NCBI GenBank assembly: GCA_900473915.1
Contig: UCNG01000001.1
Coordinates: 101,136-165,135 of the forward strand
Direction: 5' to 3'
Origin: Hyphomicrobiales bacterium
GTDB taxonomy: Bacteria > Pseudomonadota > Alphaproteobacteria > Rhizobiales > Rhizobiaceae
DNA length: 64,000 nt
Shown: positions 1-8,339 of the stretch, one piece after another
How positions within the stretch are numbered: the stretch's first letter is position 1
Layout of the letters: the number at the start of each line of letters is the position of its first letter
The notes under the pieces: model-generated
Databases searched by the model: none
What the model saw: the letters and a program-made list of their open reading frames with translations, nothing else
Told to the model about the DNA's origin: nothing
Translations under genes and position numbers: made by a program

Positions 1-325
1 AGCCCGCCTTGCCGGAAGCGATGACATAGAGCACCGCTGCAGCAGCGATTGCGCCCAGAACCTGTGCAACCCAGTACGGGATAAGGTCCTTTGCCGGAAG
101 CCTGCCGCCAATGACGAGGCCCAGCGAGACGGCGGGATTGAAATGGCCGCCGGAAATACCGCCAACGGCATAAGCCATGGTCAGGACCGTCAGACCGAAG
201 GCGAAGGCAACGCCGAGAAAGCCGATGCCCAGTTCAGGAAAGGCTGCGGCGAGGACGGCGCTGCCGCAACCCCCGAATACAAGCCAGAATGTTCCGAAAA
301 ATTCAGCCGACAATTTGTTCAGCAT
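1..325 (-). CDS. aqpZ: Aquaporin Z, 3' part cut by window edge
   Basis: Inner-membrane water channel of the MIP family. Only the first 108 residues are inside the window; the C-terminal half lies beyond position 1. The visible part starts [19 protein letters not shown], a typical AqpZ first helix, followed by a second hydrophobic helix. The first pore signature is seen as GGHFNPAVS with NPA at residues 63-65 and a histidine two residues before the Asn. The start ATG is at 323-325; no other start fits the family. Its promoter must lie in 326-500, which holds no gene on this strand. Closely resembles the Brucella AqpZ sequence as I remember it. Identity is confident; function in osmotic adaptation is known for the family. 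Confidence 0.95.
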   Translation of the reverse strand, partial: MLNKLSAEFFGTFWLVFGGCGSAVLAAAFPELGIGFLGVAFAFGLTVLTMAYAVGGISGGHFNPAVSLGLVIGGRLPAKDLIPYWVAQVLGAIAAAAVLYVIASGKAG

Positions 326-625
326 GGAAATCCCCAGGGTTGGTGTAGTGAAACTGCCGCATGCGAATCATTTAGCAAGAAGCATATAATCACCTTTTTC
401 TTTCGGCAATCATGTTTAACTTGATCGAAGGTGTCTGTTTCCTGTGGATTTATCCCCTCATCTCAGTAAACAGGGAGGCTATTCTTCTTATATTCGAACT
501 TGCTTTTATATCTCTTCTAATTCGGGTTCAGGCGGACATTCAACGTCGCCCGACCGGAGTTTTTAAAGCCGTCGAACCCGTCTGGCTATATTGCGGAAAG
601 GGGGCGCGGCACGTTATAAGCACAG
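326..625. other. Intergenic region between aqpZ and a small lipoprotein gene
   Basis: About 300 bases with no convincing coding frame. It must contain the divergent promoters of aqpZ (leftward) and of the small lipoprotein gene (rightward). The first 200 bases are AT-rich relative to the rest of the window. A longer open frame running from 412 lacks coding character, and I reject it. Confidence 0.5.
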
Positions 626-700
626 ATGTCGAACGGGCGACGCTCTCCATCGCAGAAGCGATTGGCGGGTGGTTCGCGGGGCAGATTGGAGTTGTCAGCC

Positions 701-973
701 TTGAACACTCATCGTGGGACGAAAACGCAAAGGCTCGTTTCAGGAGCGGTCAAGGTCGTTCCCATTGTTGCAGCTCTGTCGGGCTGCACGGCGACGGCAT
801 GGACGGAAAAGGTGAAGATCGACAGCACGCCAATGCCGACCGAGTGCGCGGGCTGGCAGAAGATCGATCTCAAACAGCGCACCACATTGGTTCTGCTGCG
901 TGAAGACCCGCGCCTCGTGGTCGAAATCGACTCACATAATCTCAAGGGCCGCAACCTCGGCTGCTGGCAGTAA
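701..973 (+). CDS. Small predicted lipoprotein resembling phage Rz1-type proteins
   Basis: A 90-aa protein of unknown function. The frame is open from an ATG at 626, but I favour the TTG at 701. GGAG at 688-691 is well placed before that TTG, and the resulting N-terminus (basic n-region, then AVKVVPIVAAL, then LSGC) is a good lipoprotein signal with the lipidated Cys near residue 29. The mature part has paired cysteines: CAGW near its start and a C-terminal HNLKGRNLGCW ending. This CxGW...HN-x-x-G...GCW layout recalls small outer-membrane lysis lipoproteins of rhizobial phages, from memory of that family. No other phage genes are nearby, so it may be a domesticated remnant or an unrelated small envelope protein. 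Confidence 0.6.
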   Translation: MNTHRGTKTQRLVSGAVKVVPIVAALSGCTATAWTEKVKIDSTPMPTECAGWQKIDLKQRTTLVLLREDPRLVVEIDSHNLKGRNLGCWQ

Positions 974-982
974 CCTGCCACT

Positions 983-1609
983 TCAGGTCGGGGAAGCCAG
1001 TCGCACATCGATTTTCTCGACGGTGCCGCGCAGCGCTGGCAGCATGGTTTCGAAGTCGATATAAGCACCTGGTTTCAAGATTGTTTCCCCGGGCGCCAGA
1101 CGGCGTTCGCGTTTGCTGCCGTCGCTATAGGTAATCATGACGATCAGCGGCGGCGCGGCGCGTTCTTCGGATGTAGTGTTCCGGATGCGTCCGCCGACAT
1201 TCAGAATATCGCCCTTATCATGCACGCCGACGCTGGTTTTGAGATTGGTCAGTTGAAGCGCCGAAACGAGTGGCAGGATCGATTGTCCGCCGGAAGCGGG
1301 CTTGTCGGCAAGCAGCGTATATCCCCCTGCGATCCAGAAAGCCGTGGTCGCGCAAAGAGCGACGAAAACCCAATATCCGAATCCGGGCCAATCGCTGGCC
1401 GGACCGGTTTCCGACAGGAATTTGCGTGAAGCGAGCGGCTTTTGCGAAATGACGGAGGAGAAGAATTTTGGGCGAGGCGAAACCGGGAGAATGGTTTCGA
1501 ATTCGGCGTCCTCGACCGCCCCCTCATCAGAAACAAACCATGCCGCCGGAATTTTTCCACGCGAAGACGCACGCGATATCTGCGCTGTCGATGGGTGTTT
1601 CGCCATCAT
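983..1609 (-). CDS. Conserved single-pass membrane protein of unknown function, divergent from ftsE
   Basis: A 208-aa protein with a hydrophilic N-terminal half, one transmembrane segment (GYWVFVALCATTAFWIAGGY, around residues 80-100) and an exported or periplasmic C-terminal domain with a beta-rich look containing RLAPGE and ending FETMLPALRGTVEKIDV. I chose the ATG at 1607-1609, preceded by AGGAAG at a good distance, over longer in-frame starts up to 1738. In other Rhizobiales this divergent position next to ftsE is often occupied by a protein with an MJ0042 zinc ribbon followed by the same kind of TM and C-terminal domain. Here no CxxC pair is present, so if homologous it has lost the ribbon. 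Function unknown. Confidence 0.75.
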   Translation of the reverse strand: MMAKHPSTAQISRASSRGKIPAAWFVSDEGAVEDAEFETILPVSPRPKFFSSVISQKPLASRKFLSETGPASDWPGFGYWVFVALCATTAFWIAGGYTLLADKPASGGQSILPLVSALQLTNLKTSVGVHDKGDILNVGGRIRNTTSEERAAPPLIVMITYSDGSKRERRLAPGETILKPGAYIDFETMLPALRGTVEKIDVRLASPT

Positions 1610-1730
1610 GACGTCATCTTCCTTTGCGTTTTTCGCTCCTTCGGCCGATGCCACACACTGGCTCATAATGGTTAATGCTTTCTGGCTACAGCTGCGGGCC
1701 CTTACTTTTTTCGAGTACATGGGTCGGGAT

Positions 1731-1749
1731 TTAACCAAACATTAACCAT
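1731..1749. promoter_or_regulatory. CtrA-like box TTAA-N7-TTAACCAT upstream of ftsE
   Basis: The sequence TTAACCAAACATTAACCAT contains two TTAACC half-sites with exactly seven bases between the TTAA cores, the alphaproteobacterial CtrA consensus. It lies about 80 bases before the ftsE start and 120 bases before the divergent gene. CtrA control of division genes is established in Caulobacter and Brucella; control at this site is inferred. Confidence 0.7.
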
Positions 1750-1825
1750 AGGGGATAAAGGTCGATCTGATATCGATGTCATCCGTGCGCCTGTCAGCGT
1801 ACGGGCAATTTAAGAGAAACAGCCG

Positions 1826-2485
1826 GTGATACGTTTTGAGAATGTCGGCCTGCGATATGGAATGGGTCCTGAGATCCTGCGCGATGTCAGTCTCCATATT
1901 CCGCCGCGTTCATTCCAGTTCCTGACCGGCCCTTCCGGGGCGGGAAAGACTTCGCTTATGCGCCTTCTCTTCATGGCGCTGAAGCCGACGCGCGGTCTTA
2001 TCAATATTTTTGGCAAGGACGTTGCGCGGCTCAATCATGCGGAAATCCCGCTTATGCGCCGCCGCATCGGTATCGTGTTTCAGGATTTTCGCCTGCTCGA
2101 CCATATGACCACATACGAGAATGTGGCGCTTCCGCTGCGCGTGCGCGGAAAGGAAGAGGCGACCTATCGTCATGAGGTGGAAGAGCTTTTGCACTGGGTA
2201 GGGCTGGGCGATCGCATGAATGTCTTGCCGCCGGTTCTTTCGGGCGGTGAAAAGCAGCGCGCCGCAATCGCGCGGGCGCTGATCGATCAGCCGGAACTGC
2301 TTCTCGCCGACGAGCCGACCGGCAATGTCGATCCGCCGCTTGCAAAGCGTCTCTTACGTCTTTTCACCGAGCTGAACCGCTCGGGAACGGCTGTCATCAT
2401 CGCGACCCACGATCTGTCCCTGATGGATCAGGTCGATGCGCGGCGCATGATCCTCGAACATGGGCGGCTCGACATCTATGATTGA
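1826..2485 (+). CDS. ftsE: Cell division ATP-binding protein FtsE
   Basis: Cytoplasmic ATPase of the FtsEX complex. FtsEX resembles an ABC transporter but transmits a signal that activates peptidoglycan hydrolases at the septum. All ABC motifs are visible: Walker A GPSGAGKT (35-42), Q-loop VFQDF (85-88), signature LSGGEKQ (138-144), Walker B LLLADEP (158-164) and the H-loop THDLS. Length 219 aa is normal for FtsE. The start is GTG at 1826, giving MIRFENVGLRYG; the Shine-Dalgarno sequence is weak. It overlaps ftsX, so the two are translationally coupled. A CtrA-like box lies upstream. Identification is secure. Confidence 0.97.
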   Translation: MIRFENVGLRYGMGPEILRDVSLHIPPRSFQFLTGPSGAGKTSLMRLLFMALKPTRGLINIFGKDVARLNHAEIPLMRRRIGIVFQDFRLLDHMTTYENVALPLRVRGKEEATYRHEVEELLHWVGLGDRMNVLPPVLSGGEKQRAAIARALIDQPELLLADEPTGNVDPPLAKRLLRLFTELNRSGTAVIIATHDLSLMDQVDARRMILEHGRLDIYD

Positions 2486-3503
2486 TGCAAAGAACGCCTT
2501 GCAACGCAAGCTGGAGGATGTCCGGGTCCGTTTCGAGGACCTCAAGGACATGCTGCTCGTTCGTATCGGCAAGCGCCGGAAACGCCAGGGACCGAGCCCC
2601 ATCGTTCCCGACGGCAGTGTGACCGGCACGGCACTCGTCATCGTGATCGCCATCATGACCTTTCTGGCATGTCTGACGATGGGCGGCGTGACGCTTGTTC
2701 GCGCCTCGGCGGCTGCATGGCAGAGCCAGATCGCACGCGAGGCCACGATCCAGATCCGGCCAGTCGACGGACAGGACATGGAAAAGGCGCTGGCTGAGGC
2801 AAGCGAGATCGCGCGGGGTTTTGCCGGCGTGAAGGGCACCAGCATTATCGACAAGGCGGCCACCGCGCGGCTGCTCGAACCATGGCTCGGCAGCGGCCTC
2901 AATGTCGATGAATTGCCCGTGCCGCGGCTGGTCGTAGTGACGATTGATGAGCCTGCCCCGCCTGATTTCGAAACCATGCGGGCTGAAATCACACGCGCCA
3001 TTCCGGCTGCGACTTTCGACGATCATCGCACCTGGGTCGACAGGCTGGTCTCCATGGCACATACGACGGTGTTCGTGGGTACAGGGGTTCTGTCGCTTGT
3101 GATCGCGGCGACCGTTCTGACCGTAATCTTTGCCACACGCGGGGCGATGTCCGGCAATGGCCACATTATCGAGGTGCTGCACTTCATCGGCGCCGAATCA
3201 AAATTCGTGGCGCGCGAGTTTGAATGGCATTTCTTCCGCACGGCGCTTAAGGGAGCATTGTGCGGAGGAGCAGCGGCGATGCTGGTTTTCCTGATCTTTT
3301 CCTGGTGGGCGTCGAGCCACATGGCGACGCCTGAAGGTGATCAGGCGGCTGCCATGTTCGGTAATTTCGCTATCGGGCGGGACGGCTATATCGGGGCGGG
3401 CATCATTATCATTCTGGTGAGTTTTCTCACCATGCTGACCAGCCGGCTGACGGTAATCCGCCAGCTCGCTACCATGGACGGCCCGGGGGTGCGCTCCGAA
3501 TGA
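2478..3503 (+). CDS. ftsX: Cell division protein FtsX
   Basis: Integral-membrane partner of FtsE. A hydrophilic cytoplasmic N-terminus is followed by a first transmembrane segment (VTGTALVIVIAIMTFLACL), a periplasmic domain of about 110 residues, and three further helices, the last near IGAGIIIILVSFLTML. That is the four-helix FtsX layout, and the periplasmic domain is where it would contact an amidase activator. I chose ATG 2478, giving MIDAKNALQR and an 8-base overlap with ftsE, over ATG 2460. The M23 endopeptidase at 61595 is one candidate partner, but that is only conjecture. The end overlaps an ATG at 3500 (ATGA). Confidence 0.95.
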   Translation: MIDAKNALQRKLEDVRVRFEDLKDMLLVRIGKRRKRQGPSPIVPDGSVTGTALVIVIAIMTFLACLTMGGVTLVRASAAAWQSQIAREATIQIRPVDGQDMEKALAEASEIARGFAGVKGTSIIDKAATARLLEPWLGSGLNVDELPVPRLVVVTIDEPAPPDFETMRAEITRAIPAATFDDHRTWVDRLVSMAHTTVFVGTGVLSLVIAATVLTVIFATRGAMSGNGHIIEVLHFIGAESKFVAREFEWHFFRTALKGALCGGAAAMLVFLIFSWWASSHMATPEGDQAAAMFGNFAIGRDGYIGAGIIIILVSFLTMLTSRLTVIRQLATMDGPGVRSE

Positions 3504-3769
3504 GAACCTTCTCCGATACAGGCGCTTTCAAGGCGAGATTTTCGACCGCTTCTCCGACTTCTCGCCGCAATGCCGGCTATGATGGAAGAAGAGATGGTGC
3601 GCGAATCCCGCAAGTGCTATCGGGTGGGCGACGGTCGCATGATGATGCAGTGGCACAGAAGCAGGCAGCAAACGGATTTTCCACGGGAGATGTGGTCTGG
3701 CGGCGCAGCCGGAACCGCGTTTCCCTGCAATCTTTTGCACTTGCGTCCGGTAATTTCCTATGGTCTGTC

Positions 3770-4408
3770 ATGATGCGCATGTTCAGACGTTTTCAGCCGG
3801 TTTCCATCGTTCTCTTTGCTATCCTTCTGGCGTTCCTCGTCGGCTTCGTCGTGTTTGGTGAAAAGGTTACCAGCATGCAGCCGCCAGCCATTGACGAGCC
3901 CGCCGATGCGATCATCGTTCTGACCGGCGGCCAGTCCAGAATTCAGGCTGCCGTCAATCTCCTGAAGGACGAGCGAGGAAAGCGGCTCCTGATCAGCGGC
4001 GTTCATCCGGCGACCAATGAAAAGGCGCTGCAGCGTGCGACCCATGCCGATCAGAGCCTGTTTGACTGCTGCGTCGATCTCGACCGATCGGCGCTCAACA
4101 CCATCGGTAATGCCACCGAAAGCGAACGCTGGATTCGCACGAACAACTATCGCCGCGTCATCCTGGTCACCAACAACTATCATATTCCACGCAGCACGCT
4201 GGAAATGTCCTATCGCATGAAGGATGTCGAGTTCATTCCCTATCCGGTCGTGAACGGAGAACGCCACGAGCATAGCTGGATTGCCGAAGGCGACACATTG
4301 CGCGTGCTCTTCATCGAATATGTGAAGTATCTGGGCGCCGCAGTCCGTGTGGGCGCAAGCGGGTTGCTTGGAACGCAGCCTGGGCAAAGCGCGACGGCGG
4401 AAACCTGA
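3770..4408 (+). CDS. YdcF family (DUF218) membrane-anchored protein
   Basis: A 212-aa protein with an N-terminal membrane anchor (VSIVLFAILLAFLVGFVVF) and a DUF218 domain: ADAIIVLTGG, then RLLISGVHP, TIGNATESERW and VILVTNNYHIPRS. DUF218/YdcF/SanA proteins are linked to envelope integrity, and some members to ElyC-type lipid II carrier metabolism. The frame stays open back to an ATG at 3500 that overlaps the ftsX stop, but the extra 90 residues are low in hydrophobic order and unlike the family, so I place the start at 3770 (or 3773/3779). No clear ribosome binding site precedes 3770. The 266 bases between ftsX and this start hold no recognisable gene. Confidence 0.85.
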   Translation: MMRMFRRFQPVSIVLFAILLAFLVGFVVFGEKVTSMQPPAIDEPADAIIVLTGGQSRIQAAVNLLKDERGKRLLISGVHPATNEKALQRATHADQSLFDCCVDLDRSALNTIGNATESERWIRTNNYRRVILVTNNYHIPRSTLEMSYRMKDVEFIPYPVVNGERHEHSWIAEGDTLRVLFIEYVKYLGAAVRVGASGLLGTQPGQSATAET

Positions 4409-4434
4409 TCTCTCAATCGGATTACGATTTCCTG

Positions 4435-4560
4435 ATGGAAATAGCCGATCTTCCTGATATATCGGTGCCGTCACTTTCCGAAGAAAGTCCAGAATTCGTG
4501 CGTGATCGTTCGCCGGAAGCCGGAAACGAAAATGCTTTAGCCAGGGTCTCCGCCGACTGA
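4435..4560 (+). CDS. Possible 41-aa ORF coupled to plsC-like gene
   Basis: A short frame starting ATG at 4435 (MEIADLPDISVP, acidic, ending ARVSAD) whose TGA shares its final A with the ATG of the acyltransferase gene (TGATG). Such a junction is typical of translational coupling. No clear ribosome binding site precedes it and I recognise no family, so it may be chance. Confidence 0.25.
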   Translation: MEIADLPDISVPSLSEESPEFVRDRSPEAGNENALARVSAD

Positions 4561-5342
4561 TGCTTCTCTACCTGCGCTCAATCTTGTTCAATGCGGCGTT
4601 TTATATCTGCACAATCGTTCAGATGATCGTCTATACGCCCTTTTATTTCCTGTTGCCCCGCAAGAAGGCCTGGATCGTGCCGAAGCTGTGGGCGCGGGTC
4701 AATCTCTGGCTCCAGAAGCATATTGCCGGAACCGACTGTGTGGTCGAGGGATTGGAGAACATTCCTGAAGGCGCTTATATCTGCGCGCCAAAGCACCAGT
4801 CGGCCTGGGATACCTACGCTTTCCTGCCCTATCTCGATGATCCCGTGCTGATCCTGAAACGGGAATTGATGCTCATTCCGCTTTTCGGCTGGTATATCGC
4901 CAAGATGAAGATGATTCCGGTGGATCGCGGGTCCCGGGTCAAGGCGCTGCACTCCATCACCAAGGGAGCGGAAAGGGCGATTGCGGACGGTCGCCAGATT
5001 CTCATTTACCCCGAGGGAACGCGCCGTGCGCCGGGCGCTCCGCCGCAGTACAAATATGGCATTGTCCATCTCTATGAAGCGCTCAATCTGCCGGTGGTGC
5101 CAATAGCACATAATGCCGGCCTTTACTGGCCGCGCCGCAAGTTTCTGCGTTATCCGGGAACCATTCGCGCTCGTATTCTGCCGCCCATTCCGCCGGGCCT
5201 GCCGAAAGAGGAATTCCTCAAGCGGCTGATCGAAACGACCGAGACGGCTTGCGATGAATTTCTGGTCGCGGCCAGCCGCGATCCCAACCCGCCCCCGATG
5301 CCGCCGACCGCCGTTCAAAGACTGAACGAGCTCGGTGCCTAA
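4560..5342 (+). CDS. plsC: 1-acyl-sn-glycerol-3-phosphate acyltransferase (PlsC family)
   Basis: Membrane-bound enzyme predicted to acylate lysophosphatidic acid at position 2, giving phosphatidic acid for phospholipid synthesis. The 260-aa protein has an N-terminal hydrophobic segment (residues 5-32), the catalytic HX4D box HQSAWD (79-84), and the glycerol-phosphate-binding box YPEGTR (150-155). The size and both boxes fit the family. Members of this family can also be lyso-ornithine-lipid acyltransferases (OlsA-like), which the sequence alone does not exclude. It follows the YdcF gene in the same direction. The region 5343-5480 downstream holds the ppa promoter. Confidence 0.88.
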   Translation: MLLYLRSILFNAAFYICTIVQMIVYTPFYFLLPRKKAWIVPKLWARVNLWLQKHIAGTDCVVEGLENIPEGAYICAPKHQSAWDTYAFLPYLDDPVLILKRELMLIPLFGWYIAKMKMIPVDRGSRVKALHSITKGAERAIADGRQILIYPEGTRRAPGAPPQYKYGIVHLYEALNLPVVPIAHNAGLYWPRRKFLRYPGTIRARILPPIPPGLPKEEFLKRLIETTETACDEFLVAASRDPNPPPMPPTAVQRLNELGA

Positions 5343-5480
5343 CCCTCACAGCATGTTAACGGCCTGATCACGTTCAATTGCATTGCGAGAACGACAATTC
5401 ACCGCGTTTTCTTCAACTTTCGTTTTTCTTGCACACAATCTTGAAACCCGTTATCAGGGCCCGACACGAAAGGACACATC

Positions 5481-6011
5481 ATGAATATTGATGCCATCTC
5501 CATCGGCTCCAATCCTCCTGAAGACGTCAACGTCATCATTGAAGTGCCTGTCGGCGGCCAGCCGATCAAGTACGAGATGGACAAGAAGGCCGGCGCCCTC
5601 ATTGTCGACCGCTTCCTCTACACGCCAATGACCTATCCGGGCAATTACGGCTTCGTGCCGCATACGCTTTCGGAAGATGGCGACCCGATCGACGTTCTCG
5701 TCTGCAACACCCGTCCGCTGGTTCCCGGCTGCGTGATCAACGTGCGCCCGATCGGCGTTCTGGTCATGGAAGACAATTCCGGCAAGGACGAGAAGATCAT
5801 CGCCGTTCCGTCGCCGCACTTGACGCGCCGCTACGAAAAGATTCACGACTATACCGATATGCCGGAGATCACTCTGAAGCAGATCGCGCACTTCTTTGAA
5901 CACTACAAGGATCTGGAACCCGGCAAGTGGGTCAAGATCGGCGACTGGGGCGATGAAGATTACGCTCGCAAGTTCATCGTCGAAGCTATCGAACGCGCCA
6001 AGGGCAAGTAA
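5481..6011 (+). CDS. ppa: Inorganic pyrophosphatase
   Basis: Soluble family I pyrophosphatase that hydrolyses pyrophosphate to two phosphates, pulling biosynthetic reactions forward. Length 176 aa is standard for the bacterial hexameric enzyme. The metal-binding signature DGDPIDVL is at residues 66-73, with [10 protein letters not shown] just before it and the lysine/arginine-rich active-site strands following. AAAGGA lies eight bases before the ATG. It is a single-gene unit closed by the strong hairpin at 6037-6070. Identification is secure. Confidence 0.97.
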   Translation: MNIDAISIGSNPPEDVNVIIEVPVGGQPIKYEMDKKAGALIVDRFLYTPMTYPGNYGFVPHTLSEDGDPIDVLVCNTRPLVPGCVINVRPIGVLVMEDNSGKDEKIIAVPSPHLTRRYEKIHDYTDMPEITLKQIAHFFEHYKDLEPGKWVKIGDWGDEDYARKFIVEAIERAKGK

Positions 6012-6036
6012 GCGATAGCTATCCGCTCTATTGAAA

Positions 6037-6070
6037 ACAAAAGCGCCCGGCAATGTCCGGGCGCTTTTGT
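6037..6070. terminator. Bidirectional intrinsic terminator between ppa and yggT
   Basis: ACAAAAGCGCCCGG (6037-6050), loop CAATGT, then the exact complement (6057-6070). The A-run and T-run at either end let it serve both convergent genes. Confidence 0.92.
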
Positions 6071-6093
6071 TTTAAGGCTTGCTTATGATGCGC

Positions 6094-6384
6094 TTACAGG
6101 AAAAGCGGCAGCAGCGTCGTCCACATGAACTGGCGGATGAAGAAGATAATCAAAAGCAGGATGATCGGCGAAATATCGATGCCGCCGAGATTGGGCAGAA
6201 GATTGCGGATCGGGCGCAGGACAGGCTCTGTCACCTTGTAGAGAAACTCGCCAATCGACGCCACGAAACGGTTGCCGGAATTGACGACATTGAACGCATA
6301 GAGCCATGAGAAGATGGCACTCGCAATAATGATATAGGTGTAGATATCGAGCGCCAAATCAATGGTGCGGAACAATGCGATCAT
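6094..6384 (-). CDS. YggT family membrane protein
   Basis: A 96-aa inner-membrane protein with the YggT layout: a first helix ([17 protein letters not shown]), the conserved short hydrophilic link carrying [13 protein letters not shown], and a second helix ([15 protein letters not shown]). YggT proteins often sit near division or osmotic-adaptation genes, but their molecular role is not settled. The start at 6384 follows AAGGAGG at ideal spacing; a longer frame to 6426 lacks this signal. It is convergent with ppa. Confidence 0.92.
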   Translation of the reverse strand: MIALFRTIDLALDIYTYIIIASAIFSWLYAFNVVNSGNRFVASIGEFLYKVTEPVLRPIRNLLPNLGGIDISPIILLLIIFFIRQFMWTTLLPLFL

Positions 6385-6495
6385 GGAGGGCCTCCTTGCC
6401 AATTGGCCGAGATGTAGCGGTTGCATCGGTCAAGAACAAGGGCTGAGCATTGGAGCGCAGGAATTTTGAGAAGCGTTCTGCCCGCTTCCAGCCGC

Positions 6496-7065
6496 TTAAA
6501 TAATCGAATTCTGGTTGATATTGCGGTGAATGAGATCGTTGACATGCTCCAGCCAGTGATCGCGTACCCGCATATTGCGCAGATGCTGAAGTGTGTTGAC
6601 GACATAATCCACATTGGCGCCTGAATCACCTCGGGCGGACGCGACGATTGCCGCCGCGTTCTCGGCAGACAGCGATCCGGCATATTGGATGTGGCGGCGG
6701 TCCGCGACATAGGTGACCGCATCGACACTGCGCCCGTCGGCAAGACGCAGACGGAGATGCTTCTCGTGATAAACGTGGTTCGACATTTCACGTTCGCGCA
6801 GATAGGTCATGACTTCGCCGGTCATGTCGCCGGGCACGCGAAAAGCGATACCGAGGCAGGAGCCGCCGGCGTCCAGCCCGAGGACCAGTCCCGGTTGATC
6901 GGGAGTTCCACGATGAACATGCGAATAGATGCATAGACTGCGCCTGTAGCCGTAAAGACGCGCGCGTACGGTCTCCACATGCGCAAAACCCGGTCGCCAC
7001 ATCAGCGATCCATATCCGAAAACCCAGAAATCGTTCATTCGCCTGTCATTGAAAGCTGTGGTCAT
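6496..7065 (-). CDS. Gamma-glutamylcyclotransferase, ChaC type
   Basis: Cytoplasmic enzyme expected to act on glutathione or gamma-glutamyl peptides, releasing 5-oxoproline. The fold signature VFGYGSLMW is at residues 15-23, and the catalytic glutamate is in YLREREM (about 91-93). The 189-aa length fits the ChaC family. Start choice is uncertain: ATG at 7065, 7077 and 7041 are all in frame and none has a strong ribosome binding site. The open frame to 7338 overlaps the divergent DUF2125 gene and is unlikely to be translated. The name ChaC comes from a supposed cation-transport role; the glutathione activity is the established one. Confidence 0.85.
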   Translation of the reverse strand: MTTAFNDRRMNDFWVFGYGSLMWRPGFAHVETVRARLYGYRRSLCIYSHVHRGTPDQPGLVLGLDAGGSCLGIAFRVPGDMTGEVMTYLREREMSNHVYHEKHLRLRLADGRSVDAVTYVADRRHIQYAGSLSAENAAAIVASARGDSGANVDYVVNTLQHLRNMRVRDHWLEHVNDLIHRNINQNSII

Positions 7066-7276
7066 GAGGGTATCCATATTGTTTAGTGAACGCCGATTTC
7101 CACCGGTAATCAACGGATATCCTTTGTTTTTTCTTCTTCGCCACTTCAAAAGGCACATTCCTGCCATAATATGGCCAACAGTCGGGAGGAGCAAAATAGG
7201 GCGGGTTTGGGTATCGATCTGAATCCTGCGGCGAGGCTCTTCGAAACAACTGTTTGATTCATGCAAGGCTTTTGAA

Positions 7277-8299
7277 ATGGCGCATAGTGGAATGAACGCA
7301 CCAAAGGCCAGAAAGCGTCCCATCGCGCTCCTCGTCATTCTGGTCGTCCTGATCGCCGGCTATACGGCGGGGTGGTTCTATATCGCAAACAGGCTTGAAG
7401 CGCGCGCCAGGGCCGACATGGCCAAGCTTGCCGCCCAAGGTGTGGGCGTGAAATGCGAAGACCTGCGCATGGGCGGTTATCCGCTGCGCGTCAATGTCAT
7501 CTGTGACAGCATTTCCTGGCAGCGCCCTTCCGAAGGCATGTCGTTTCGCGCCGGGCGGTTCACGTCCGGGTCGCCGGTCTATGCTCCGCGTTCTCTGTCA
7601 AATGACCTGACGGGACCTGCCTTCATCGAATTTCCGGGGCTGGAGCCGCTTGAGGTCAATTGGAGCAGGTTTACTTCCAACACCCGGCTGGCGCGTCCAT
7701 TCCCGACCGAAATCGAACTGGCTGCGCGTGAGGTCACGGTTGGCCTTCGCACCGAAACCACGAAGACGGAGCCTCTCAGCACGCTCGAACAGATGGATTT
7801 CCGCATGAGCGAGGCGGAGGATGGCGCCTTGAAGATCAATGGACGGTTCGCTGGATTGAAGCTTGCCAAGGCGGCGATTGGCAATACCGCCAGTCCTGAA
7901 ATTGATGGTGTGGCCGATATTGACGTATCCGATGCGGCCACGCTGCTCGCGAGGAGCGATACGCCTTTTCACCAGCGGTTGCGCGGCCATTCCGGCACGG
8001 TCAATCAGGCGTTCCTGTCCATGCCCAATGGAGCCATGGTTTCTGTTGCGGGACCGTTTTCGGTCGATGCGGACGGGCTGATCGAAGCCGATGTCAAGCT
8101 TACGCTGGTCAATCCGCAATCACTGGCGCAGGCGGGACAGACAGCATTCCCCGAACAGGGCGGCAATATCGCGACGGTTCTGTTTGCTCTCTCGGCCATG
8201 CCCAAGGACGAAAACGGCAATCCCGTGATGGAGATCGCCGTGCGCAAGGGCAAGGTCAGTGCCGGATTTATTCCTCTCGGAAGGTTGCCGGCGCTTTAA
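7277..8299 (+). CDS. DUF2125 domain-containing membrane-anchored protein
   Basis: A 340-aa protein found mainly in alphaproteobacteria; function unknown. One N-terminal transmembrane anchor (IALLVILVVLIAGYTAGWFYI) is followed by a long predicted periplasmic region rich in beta strands, with GVGVKCEDLRMGGYPLR directly after the anchor, typical of DUF2125. The start may be ATG 7277 or ATG 7292 (MNAPKARKRP); neither has a strong ribosome binding site. It ends 40 bases before the convergent tyrC-like gene. Confidence 0.85.
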   Translation: MAHSGMNAPKARKRPIALLVILVVLIAGYTAGWFYIANRLEARARADMAKLAAQGVGVKCEDLRMGGYPLRVNVICDSISWQRPSEGMSFRAGRFTSGSPVYAPRSLSNDLTGPAFIEFPGLEPLEVNWSRFTSNTRLARPFPTEIELAAREVTVGLRTETTKTEPLSTLEQMDFRMSEAEDGALKINGRFAGLKLAKAAIGNTASPEIDGVADIDVSDAATLLARSDTPFHQRLRGHSGTVNQAFLSMPNGAMVSVAGPFSVDADGLIEADVKLTLVNPQSLAQAGQTAFPEQGGNIATVLFALSAMPKDENGNPVMEIAVRKGKVSAGFIPLGRLPAL

Positions 8300-8339
8300 G
8301 GGAATAAGGGAGTAAGGCAGTAGGGCAGTATGTGCCGCC

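Noticed and set aside
412-903. A 163-codon frame before and across the small lipoprotein gene
   Set aside because: No ribosome binding site, mixed composition, and the overlapping frame with a lipobox is better supported.
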